Assembly (NCBI GenBank): GCA_030592655.1
Contig: JAUVIQ010000185.1
Span: forward strand, 1-5,868
Length of the DNA stretch: 5,868 bases
Direction: 5' to 3'
DNA from: Planctomycetales bacterium
GTDB lineage: Bacteria > Planctomycetota > Phycisphaerae > SM23-33
The notes beneath the pieces are model-generated. The model did no database searches, had not been told where the DNA came from, and saw nothing but the letters and a program-made list of their open reading frames with translations. Positions 1 through 5,279 of the stretch are shown one piece after another (the stretch's first letter is position 1; every line of letters begins with the position of its first letter). Made by a program: the position numbers and the translations under genes.

Positions 1-50
1 CTTGGTACGCTTATATGTTCTTTGACAAGTGAAGACAGACTCCGAAGACA

Positions 51-74
51 GGAATACCGGATTACCGGAATACC
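51..74. repeat. Three tandem 8-bp repeats
   Basis: Three consecutive 8-mers are read directly: GGAATACC, GGATTACC, GGAATACC. The middle copy differs by one base. It overlaps by one base the second copy of the direct repeat GAAGACAG (31-38 and 44-51), which suggests repeated local slippage or duplication. No function can be assigned. Confidence 0.8.
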
Positions 75-230
75 AAAGAATCCCCACGGGACCGAGGGTC
101 CACAATGGTACTCTGGGCCGGTTAGGCAAGATAGGCAAGGGCGTATTTTTTAAAATGGACCCAAAAACGACCCCGAAATACGCAAGTGCTTGTCGGCCAA
201 AGAGTTATGGATTTTGCCTTTGGCCCGAAT

Positions 231-330
231 TGGCCCCAATTGGCCCCAATGGTTCCCATTCGTTCCCAATGGTTCCCAATCGGCCCGAATCGGCCCGTTT
301 CGTTCCGTTTGGTTCCGTTTCGGCCCGTTT
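231..330. repeat. Degenerate 10-bp tandem repeat array
   Basis: About ten head-to-tail units of exactly 10 bp follow the consensus N-G-G/T-C/T-C-C-C/G-A/T-A/T-T. Examples are TGGCCCCAAT (231-240 and 241-250), GGTTCCCAAT (271-280), CGGCCCGAAT (281-290), CGTTCCGTTT (301-310) and CGGCCCGTTT (321-330). One further degenerate unit lies just before (221-230), and a shifted partial unit follows after an inserted T. Units ending in AAT occupy the left part and units ending in TTT the right part, so the array seems to have grown by at least two local homogenisations. The unit core alternates between GGCCC and GTTCC. The 10-bp period is close to one helical turn and does not fit a coding frame. It has no spacer structure, so it is not CRISPR. 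Confidence 0.85.
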
Positions 331-365
331 TCGTTCCGACCCGCTTCAATCCACAATCCACAATC

Positions 366-388
366 CGGCTTCGCCAAAGGCTACGCCG
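366..388. other. Imperfect palindrome downstream of galE
   Basis: CGGC at 366-369 can pair with GCCG at 385-388, and GCC at 373-375 with GGC at 379-381, leaving opposed TTC/TAC loops and an AAA tip. It starts 15 nt beyond the galE stop on the minus strand. There is no T-run after it in that direction, so it is not a canonical intrinsic terminator. It may protect the operon's 3' end or be a REP-like element. It lies immediately beside a tandem TCCACAA repeat. Confidence 0.4.
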
Positions 389-403
389 AGACAAGTCCGC
401 AAT

Positions 404-1384
404 CTAACAGTATCCGTTCGGATGCGTCTTATGCCATCCCCAGGCGTGGGCGACGATTGTATTGAGATCAGGATACTCGCATCGCCAACCTAATTCGTCT
501 CTGGCATTTTGGCTTGAGGCGACCAGGCTCGGCGGGTCGCCGGGGCGACGATCAACGACTTCAGCCCGAATCGGATGACCAGTAACAGCCCGGCAGGTCT
601 CAATGACCTGTCTGACCGAAAAGCCCTCGCCGTTACCCAGGTTGAAGACCTTCACCCCCCCCGCTTCAACGGCTTCGATAGCAAGGACGTGGGCGGCTGA
701 CAGGTCCATCACGTGGATATAATCGCGGATGCAGGTTCCGTCGGGCGTGTCGTAATCGTCGCCGAAAATCTTCACGGATTCGCGCTTACCCAGCGGAACC
801 TCCAGAACCAATGGGATCAGGTGCGTTTCGGGGATATGGGCTTCGCCGATAAGCCCGTCGGGATGAGCGCCGGCTACGTTGAAATAGCGAAGCGCGACAA
901 AGCCCATACCGTAGGCTTCAGCAAAGGCTCGCAGCATGAACTCCACGCACAACTTGCCGGAGCCGTAGGGATTTATCGGCTCGGTGCGATCCGTCTCGCG
1001 GATGGGAATTTGCCCAGGCCGGCCATAGACCGCAGCCGTTGATGAGAAGACCATCTTCGACACGCCGGAAGCCCGCATCGCTTCCAGGAGCGTCAGCCCG
1101 CCGAGCGTGTTGTTGCGGAAGTATTTTTCGGGTTTTTCGACCGACTCGCCGGCTTCGATGAACGCCGCCAGGTGAATGACGGCCTCGATATCGTTTTCGC
1201 GCATAGCGGCCGTCAGAGCGGCTGTGTCGGATATGTCGCCGGTGACGAGTTTTGTATCACCAATGGCTTCGGCGTGGCCCGTGGCGAGATTGTCATAGAC
1301 TGTGCAGTTGTGCCCCGCCGATGCCAGTACGCCGATCAGATGCGAGCCGATATAACCGGCTCCGCCTGTAACCAGAACATTCAT
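404..1384 (-). CDS. galE: UDP-glucose 4-epimerase
   Basis: This enzyme interconverts UDP-glucose and UDP-galactose in the cytoplasm using tightly bound NAD, supplying galactosyl donors for surface polysaccharides and allowing galactose use. The 326-residue length is normal for GalE. It belongs to the extended short-chain dehydrogenase family. The N-terminus carries the NAD-binding Rossmann motif GGAGYIGSH (residues 7-15), and DNLATGH at 31-37 follows the second strand. HLAAF occurs near 71-75, the catalytic Ser/Thr region SSTAAVYG at 114-121, and the catalytic YxxxK pair is Y140 and K144. ALRYFNVAGAHPDG and the C-terminal RRPGDPPSLVA segment are also typical of GalE. It is the last gene of the minus-strand operon. 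Its ATG overlaps the stop of the preceding helix-hairpin-helix gene by 4 nt (ATGA), so translation is probably coupled; no strong separate ribosome binding site is seen. The specificity for glucose versus N-acetylated sugars cannot be settled by eye. Confidence 0.95.
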   Translation of the reverse strand: MNVLVTGGAGYIGSHLIGVLASAGHNCTVYDNLATGHAEAIGDTKLVTGDISDTAALTAAMRENDIEAVIHLAAFIEAGESVEKPEKYFRNNTLGGLTLLEAMRASGVSKMVFSSTAAVYGRPGQIPIRETDRTEPINPYGSGKLCVEFMLRAFAEAYGMGFVALRYFNVAGAHPDGLIGEAHIPETHLIPLVLEVPLGKRESVKIFGDDYDTPDGTCIRDYIHVMDLSAAHVLAIEAVEAGGVKVFNLGNGEGFSVRQVIETCRAVTGHPIRAEVVDRRPGDPPSLVASSQNARDELGWRCEYPDLNTIVAHAWGWHKTHPNGYC

Positions 1385-1773
1385 GGTAGTTTCCCGCTAA
1401 ATACCAGGTGTTTCCTGATTCGTTTAACCGTCGCAGGGCCGATGCCGGAGACGTTTTGCAGGTCCTCGGCAGATGTGAAAACATGACCCGCCTGTCGGTA
1501 AGCGACAATCGCTTCAGCCTTTACCGGACCTATCATCGACAGTCGGCGAAGCGAAGCCAACGAAGCAGTGTTCGGGTCAATTTTCTCAAGGATAAGTTTG
1601 ACTTTATCGGGATTGACCGTCGGCGGGCAGTCAAGCGCCGCTGTATGTGTGGCTGAAAGATAAATCAGCCCACACCCGCACACCCCAAGCAGCACCGTCA
1701 ATGCCGAACGGTCGGACCGGTTCCAAAACGTGTAACGCTCCGGCTGATGAGGCTTGGGGTTCGTATCGCTCAC
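1381..1773 (-). CDS. Membrane-anchored ComEA-type helix-hairpin-helix protein
   Basis: This 130-residue protein has one predicted membrane segment near residues 24-42 and a C-terminal pair of helix-hairpin-helix motifs at about 64-126. The family signature is clear: KIDPNTASLASLRRL followed by IGPVKAEAIVAYR (81-93), then FTSAEDLQNVSGIGPATVKRIR. This fold binds the DNA backbone without sequence specificity. In ComEA it receives incoming DNA at the outer face of the membrane during natural transformation, but short ComEA-like proteins also occur in organisms with no proven competence. The start is GTG, overlapping the upstream stop by 4 nt (GTGA), with an AGGCGG Shine-Dalgarno-like sequence at 1781-1786. 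No other competence gene is visible, and its neighbours are a GH10-like protein and galE. I assign DNA binding with fair confidence and leave the pathway open. Confidence 0.85.
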   Translation of the reverse strand: MSDTNPKPHQPERYTFWNRSDRSALTVLLGVCGCGLIYLSATHTAALDCPPTVNPDKVKLILEKIDPNTASLASLRRLSMIGPVKAEAIVAYRQAGHVFTSAEDLQNVSGIGPATVKRIRKHLVFSGKLP

Positions 1774-3314
1774 GTTTCATCCGCCTCGATTGGCTCGTCC
1801 TGGTCGGGGACGGACTCGTCGGCAGGACGCATGGACGACCGGAAACTCCGCAGTTCCTTGAAGGACAGTTTCCCCCGCATGTTGCTGTGGCACAGGCCGC
1901 CGTGAGGAAGGTAATGACCTTCGTAATCGGCAAGGTCGCGCCAGCAGACGCTTTCGACGAACGGTTTGGAAATGGCAGTCCGGTAAAACGCCTGCAACCA
2001 TTCAGCCTGTAGTCGCGGGTTCCACGGCGCGTGCCAATGCCCGGCGTCCCTGGCGAGTTTTTGTCCGCCCCATGCGTCCCATTTGTCAGCCGAGACGTTC
2101 GACGGCGCCTGAACACCGGTAATTTCCAACGGAACGCCGAATCCGACGAATTCATCCAGCATCGCCGAAATCTGCATGAAGTCGCGAACGTACATCCCGT
2201 CCTGTGGAGCGCCCATATATACCTGAACGCCAAAAGCGTCGAACCTGATACCGCTCTGGACAGCCATGCCCGCGTACAGCATCGGCGGAATGGTCCGCTG
2301 GTTGCGAGCGTAGTATTCGCCCCACGGAAACACGAGGTCTATCAACACAACCGATTTCGGCGCAAGTTTCTTCACAAGAGAACAACTCATCCGCGTCAGT
2401 TCCATAATCTGCTCAAAACTCATGTTGAAACTGTTGTGGGCGTGCAGACCGCAGGCCACTCGCCAAAGCCTCAGCTTCGGCTCGTAACGCTGGACGACTC
2501 GCTGGATATGTTCGTAAATCATGTCGCGGATGGCCTCGTAGTCGTACTCCCAAAGATAAAGCCATTCCGGGACGTCGGCAGGATCAAAACTCACCAGTGG
2601 TCCGGCGTGAACGGGACGTCGATTTGCCGCCGCCCAGTTGATCCAGTCATCGACGTGTTCCCATTTATACGACCGTTCCTTTGGTGCGAGGTGCTTCCAT
2701 GAAACCGGTATGGAGACGAAATCGAATCCGCTGGCGAGTCGTTGACGGTAACGTTGGTTTCCGCTAAGCAGGTCCACGACGCATCCGAAGCCTGCGCGTC
2801 CGGCGGAGGTGCTTTGACGACGACGATTGAGAAAAATGTCGCCGTGAAAGAGTGTTATTTTCTCGCTGAGAACGATGGCTTTGGCGAGCGCGTCGTCGGC
2901 AGCGACCGCCGCTTTCGCCGGATCGTCGCAGTTAAGCGAACTGATGAATAAGCGTCGAACCCCTTCAAATTCGCTGTTTAGAGCCTGGGCCTTGTCGTAA
3001 TCAAACAGCCCCCAGTCTTCCCGCTTTTGGATCAGTTGCATTACGCGTGCGCGAGTCAGTTCGACGTTGAGGTTGTAAGGGGCTTTGCGATCGGGAAGGC
3101 GAGTGGTCGGAAGGAGCATCTTCCCCGGTTTTCCGGCATCCCACAGCAACATCAGCCCACAGGCGCCGCTGCTGCGCTTCATACACGAAATCTGACCTTT
3201 ATCTGCGACGATGTCAGCCCGAACGGGAATACCGCCCTGACCGAAAACGTACGCCCCCGCCAGGTCGATGCGTCCTGCTGGTCCGTCGTCGCGATAAACA
3301 TCAAATCGAAGCAT
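1770..3314 (-). CDS. GH10-like protein lacking both catalytic glutamates
   Basis: This 514-residue protein has no signal peptide. Residues about 1-170 form an N-terminal region (beta-rich, then helical) that I do not recognise. Residues about 175-490 follow the glycoside hydrolase family 10 (xylanase) barrel: WKHLAPKERSYKWEHVDDW (206-224), WAAANRRPVHAGPLVSFDPADVP (227-249), LRLWRVACGLHAHN (281-294), FDAFGVQVYMG (358-368), PLEITGVQAPS (395-405) and a C-terminal WRDLADYEGHYLPHGGL (458-474). In active GH10 enzymes the acid/base Glu lies in WDxxNE and the nucleophile in ITE. Here those positions are G289 and G400, so normal retaining hydrolysis is not expected. It may be a sugar-binding pseudoenzyme or use another chemistry. 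It is the first gene of the operon. The ATG is preceded by GAGG at 3320-3323 with 5-nt spacing. Automatic annotation would probably call it an endo-1,4-beta-xylanase, which I consider misleading. Confidence 0.8.
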   Translation of the reverse strand: MLRFDVYRDDGPAGRIDLAGAYVFGQGGIPVRADIVADKGQISCMKRSSGACGLMLLWDAGKPGKMLLPTTRLPDRKAPYNLNVELTRARVMQLIQKREDWGLFDYDKAQALNSEFEGVRRLFISSLNCDDPAKAAVAADDALAKAIVLSEKITLFHGDIFLNRRRQSTSAGRAGFGCVVDLLSGNQRYRQRLASGFDFVSIPVSWKHLAPKERSYKWEHVDDWINWAAANRRPVHAGPLVSFDPADVPEWLYLWEYDYEAIRDMIYEHIQRVVQRYEPKLRLWRVACGLHAHNSFNMSFEQIMELTRMSCSLVKKLAPKSVVLIDLVFPWGEYYARNQRTIPPMLYAGMAVQSGIRFDAFGVQVYMGAPQDGMYVRDFMQISAMLDEFVGFGVPLEITGVQAPSNVSADKWDAWGGQKLARDAGHWHAPWNPRLQAEWLQAFYRTAISKPFVESVCWRDLADYEGHYLPHGGLCHSNMRGKLSFKELRSFRSSMRPADESVPDQDEPIEADET

Positions 3315-3466
3315 CGTTACCTCAAGACAAAAAAACGACTCTTACCGGTGGTCTGCCGGGTTACTAAAACATCGCAAGAAGTTCAATCCACGTATCGTAT
3401 CGCCGATGAATCGGATTTTCCACTATCTCTTTGCCTCGCGCTATCAGACGATCCCGCTGCTCTGAC

Positions 3467-3495
3467 ATTATACGAAATGATAAATCCAGAAAAAC
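3467..3495 (-). promoter_or_regulatory. Candidate promoter of the GH10-like/comEA/galE operon
   Basis: On the minus strand a perfect TATAAT -10 box occupies 3472-3467. A T-rich but non-consensus -35 (GTTTTT, 3495-3490) sits 17 nt upstream. Transcription would begin near 3460, leaving a leader of about 145 nt before the ATG at 3314. It is back to back with the tRNA-fMet promoter. The -10 is convincing; the -35 is weak. Confidence 0.45.
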
Positions 3496-3497
3496 GT

Positions 3498-3527
3498 TTG
3501 ACAACTGCGCTTTTTAAGCCTTATTAT
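3498..3527 (+). promoter_or_regulatory. Sigma70-type promoter of tRNA-fMet
   Basis: A consensus TTGACA -35 box (3498-3503) and a TATTAT -10 box (3522-3527) are separated by 18 nt. The predicted start near 3534 is a few nucleotides before the mature tRNA 5' end at 3539, fitting a short leader removed by RNase P. Confidence 0.75.
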
Positions 3528-3538
3528 AAGTCCGTGAT

Positions 3539-3612
<74 letters not shown>

Positions 3613-3625
3613 TTTCATTGACACG

Positions 3626-3655
3626 CGACCGTCCTTTCGGGCGGTCGTTGTCGTT
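3626..3655 (+). terminator. Hairpin terminator after tRNA-fMet
   Basis: CGACCGTCC (3626-3634) pairs with GGGCGGTCG (3639-3647) over nine pairs, one of them T-G, around a TTTC loop. The T-rich but interrupted TTGTCGTT follows. It lies 13 nt after the tRNA 3' end, so it most likely ends the tRNA-fMet transcript. The poor T-run makes its strength uncertain. Confidence 0.7.
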
Positions 3656-3900
3656 ATAGAAGGCGTAACAACAATTAACCGATGCGATTGTTTCCGCCGA
3701 GGCTGTCGCATCCGCAAGGCACTCAAGAAATAAGTCCGCAGCAAGAAGCGTTGCCGGATCGAGCGACACGTAGTGTCTCTACGGGAAGCAATCCACGGCA
3801 AATCCTCTGAAGCCGTCTGGACTCCGCTTGCTACTCTCGAAGAGTCCTACGGACTGCGAATTCGCTACGTAGCACAAGTCGCTTCGTCCCGACCTGCCTC
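3656..3900. other. Non-coding spacer rich in inverted repeats
   Basis: No gene is seen between the tRNA-fMet terminator and the tRNA-Sec promoter, but several short inverted repeats are: GATGCGA 3681-3687 with TCGCATC 3706-3712; GACAC 3765-3769 with GTGTC 3773-3777, and alternatively CGTAG 3769-3773 with CTACG 3779-3783; GGACTC 3819-3824 with GAGTCC 3842-3847; ACTCT 3833-3837 with AGAGT 3841-3845; and two perfect 10-bp palindromes sharing two bases, GCGAATTCGC (3856-3865) and GCTACGTAGC (3864-3873). Some are mutually exclusive, as in a switching RNA, but chance or a decayed mobile element is equally possible. Confidence 0.5.
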
Positions 3901-3930
3901 TTGCAAAATACACCTATCCCCGTCTAGAAT
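3901..3930 (+). promoter_or_regulatory. Candidate promoter of tRNA-Sec
   Basis: TTGCAA (3901-3906, four of six consensus bases) and TAGAAT (3925-3930, five of six) are 18 nt apart. A start near 3937 would be about 6 nt before the tRNA 5' end, mirroring the arrangement at tRNA-fMet. No terminator is obvious between tRNA-Sec and the following protein genes, so this promoter may serve those too. Confidence 0.6.
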
Positions 3931-3942
3931 AGACAATTACAT

Positions 3943-4036
3943 GGAGGTGATCGGCGGCCTGGTGGCGCCCCTGGTCTTCAAAACCAGTGTGGGGCTTAAG
4001 AAAGTCCCGGGTGGGTTCGATTCCCATTCGCCTCCG
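3943..4036 (+). tRNA. selC: Selenocysteine tRNA (anticodon TCA)
   Basis: This 94-nt tRNA (no encoded CCA) is charged with serine, converted to selenocysteine by SelA, and brought to recoded UGA codons by SelB. It shows the bacterial tRNA-Sec architecture: an 8-bp acceptor stem (3943-3950 with 4028-4035, one T-G pair), a 5-bp T stem including a G-T pair, and anticodon stem CTGGT/ACCAG with TCA at 3978-3980. The long variable arm has a 7-bp stem (GGGGCTT 3991-3997 with AAGTCCC 4002-4008), and the discriminator is G4036. The D arm has a TGGT loop. Its stem pairs as GGCGCC with GGCGCC only if one extra G on the 5' side is bulged. With selD at the right edge this shows the selenocysteine trait. 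It stands 58 nt before a membrane-protein gene. Confidence 0.96.
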
Positions 4037-4094
4037 GTACCGAGCTTTGTATGAGTTAAAATACGTCGGTAAAGGACCGAAAGAAGGATTCGGT

Positions 4095-4406
4095 ATGGTA
4101 AAGCCGTTTCGAAAAATTCCGCAGCCTGCGATTGATCGCCTGGGTCGGGGCAGTGAATACCGACCGTCACGGACAGGGTTAGTCATCTCGCTGATCGGGT
4201 TGGTTCTCATCACCGGCGGCGTCCTTGTAACGCATCGCGCGGAAAACGAAACCGTCGCTGTCTTGCCGGAGTGGGACCTTGTCCTGGCGGCCCGAATCGG
4301 CGGAATCGAATACGTCGTCCCCTCCGAACCGGAGACCGCAACTTGCCCCTGCGACCCAAAGCCCGCGAAGACCAGGAAGAAGCCACCCAAATTCTGCCCT
4401 ACATGA
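4095..4406 (+). CDS. Small single-span membrane protein with Cys-rich tail
   Basis: I do not recognise this 103-residue protein. The ATG at 4095 has a good GAAGGA ribosome binding site (4083-4088, 6-nt spacing); a longer frame opening upstream would run through tRNA-Sec and is rejected. It has a basic N-terminus (about 1-27), one hydrophobic segment (about 28-46), a soluble stretch, and a Pro/Lys-rich tail with CPC (about 84-86) and a final Cys-Pro-Thr. The positive-inside rule suggests the tail is outside the cytoplasm. It lies between tRNA-Sec and the Fe-S membrane protein, with an 18-nt gap to the latter, so it is probably a partner in the same operon. Oddly, its stop is UGA. If that were read as selenocysteine the end would become Cys-Pro-Thr-Sec-Pro before a UAG at 4410-4412. 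Termination at UGA remains the default reading. Confidence 0.75.
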   Translation: MVKPFRKIPQPAIDRLGRGSEYRPSRTGLVISLIGLVLITGGVLVTHRAENETVAVLPEWDLVLAARIGGIEYVVPSEPETATCPCDPKPAKTRKKPPKFCPT

Positions 4407-4414
4407 CCATAGAA

Positions 4415-4428
4415 GCATAAGGTTATGC
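4415..4428 (+). promoter_or_regulatory. Hairpin at the small-protein/Fe-S protein junction
   Basis: GCATA (4415-4419) and TATGC (4424-4428) form a 5-bp stem with loop AGGT. CCAT (4407-4410) and ATGG (4434-4437) can close a lower stem. The loop holds the only AAGG-like Shine-Dalgarno, and the stem contains the ATG at 4425, so it could gate translation of the Fe-S protein unless ribosomes arrive from upstream. It also begins 9 nt after the UGA at 4404-4406, and its loop contains GG, as in a bacterial SECIS element. The UGA-to-loop distance (13-14 nt) is a little shorter than usually described. Confidence 0.45.
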
Positions 4429-5273
4429 GTGACATGGCCACTACCATCGAAATAAACAGAAAAAACGCACGCAGAATGCGGCGGCTGGTCCGGCTGCGAA
4501 TCTGGGTGCAAACTGCTTTCCTGGCTGTCTGGCTCGCGCCGATGGGCAAGGCGGTGCAGTCTATGCCGTCGTGCGTCTTTCATTGCTATGCCTGCCCGCT
4601 GGCGTCTTTTGCCTGCCCGATCGGCGTGATTGCGAATTTCTCCGCCTGGCATGCCTTCCCCTTGCTGGCTGTGGGCGTGTTGGTAATCGTCGCCGGGCTT
4701 CTCGGATCGCTGGTGTGCGGATGGGCGTGCCCGTTCGGATTTTTGCAGGATTTGACGGCGAAAATACCCGTCCGAAAGTTCCGAATCCCGAATTGGATGG
4801 GATATGGGCGATACCTTGTCCTTATCGGGCTGGTGATTCTCGTTCCGTATTTCTGGGGCAAGGATCATCCATTGTTTATCTGCCGGGTCTGTCCCGCCGG
4901 TGGCATCGAGGTCGGGCTTACGCGTATGATCCTGGGCCTGACGACGGACGCGCCGGAGGTCTGGCTGGGCACCGCAAAATGGATAATCGTGCCTGTGTTC
5001 CTGCTTGCGGCGGTGATTACATATCGACCCTGGTGCAAGATTTTCTGCCCGCTTGGCGGGTTCCTTGCATTGTTCAATCGCTTCAGCGTATTCCACCTTC
5101 GCTTCGATCCGGACGCCTGCACCGAGTGCAATACCTGCCGGTCCAGATGCGAGATGGGCGTCCACGTCGAACAGGCCGTCAACACGAAAGAATGTATCCG
5201 CTGTCTGGAATGCACCACCTGCGGGGCAATCAAACCGCAATTCGGGGGGGGAAATACCCGGACGAAAGAATAG
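4425..5273 (+). CDS. NapH/NosR-like polytopic 4Fe-4S membrane protein
   Basis: This 282-residue inner-membrane electron-transfer protein resembles NapH, YccM and the C-terminal half of NosR. Hydrophobic segments lie near 25-40, 78-100, 129-145 and 185-200. Between them are the family's paired Cys motifs: CVFHCYACP (50-58), CP at 64-65, CGWACP (98-103), CRVCP (153-157) and CKIFCP (204-209). The C-terminus holds two cluster motifs: C232, C235, C238, C242, then C257, C260, C263, C266; the second has CxxC spacing at its end and no following Pro. Such proteins move electrons between quinol, or a flavoprotein partner, and redox centres across the membrane. There is no recognised terminal reductase nearby. 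The start could instead be the ATG at 4434, 11 nt after AAGG. A run of eight G at 5244-5251 lies near the 3' end. It converges on selD with six bases between stops. Confidence 0.88.
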   Translation: MRDMATTIEINRKNARRMRRLVRLRIWVQTAFLAVWLAPMGKAVQSMPSCVFHCYACPLASFACPIGVIANFSAWHAFPLLAVGVLVIVAGLLGSLVCGWACPFGFLQDLTAKIPVRKFRIPNWMGYGRYLVLIGLVILVPYFWGKDHPLFICRVCPAGGIEVGLTRMILGLTTDAPEVWLGTAKWIIVPVFLLAAVITYRPWCKIFCPLGGFLALFNRFSVFHLRFDPDACTECNTCRSRCEMGVHVEQAVNTKECIRCLECTTCGAIKPQFGGGNTRTKE

Positions 5274-5279
5274 GACGGC

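Larger units (their letters stand above)
1..403. other. Gene-free, repeat-rich intergenic region
   Basis: No credible gene is seen. The overlapping open frames on both strands have no recognisable domain and run through short repeats whose period (10 bp) is not a multiple of three. Visible structure, left to right: an 8-nt direct repeat GAAGACAG at 31-38 and 44-51; three tandem 8-mers at 51-74; a small hairpin GGACC/GGTCC near 91-103; an 8-nt direct repeat TAGGCAAG at 123-130 and 132-139; the decamer array at 231-330; a tandem TCCACAA repeat near 350-363; and a palindrome at 366-388. The region probably continues past the left edge. Confidence 0.7.

Noticed and set aside
231..330. Decamer array as a CRISPR
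   Set aside because: Units are 10 bp and adjoin directly with no unique spacers.
29..493. Open frames on both strands through the left repeat region
   Set aside because: They cross the 10-bp array and the 3' end of galE, have no domain, and owe their openness to repeated GC-rich units with a period not divisible by three.
1631..2702. Several 70-220 codon frames overlapping the GH10-like gene
   Set aside because: All are shadows of the 514-codon frame, which has the family motifs and clean operon overlaps.
3987..4094. Longer N-terminus for the small membrane protein
   Set aside because: The upstream part is a translation of tRNA-Sec. The ATG at 4095 has a well-placed GAAGGA.
3914..4549. Minus-strand open frame of 211 codons
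   Set aside because: It runs antisense through tRNA-Sec and the small membrane-protein gene. Its apparent motif is the reverse of the tRNA.
4179..5240. Minus-strand open frame of 353 codons opposite the Fe-S protein gene
   Set aside because: It has low-complexity, Arg/Asp/Gln-rich content with no fold, whereas the plus strand encodes ordered membrane segments and cluster motifs.
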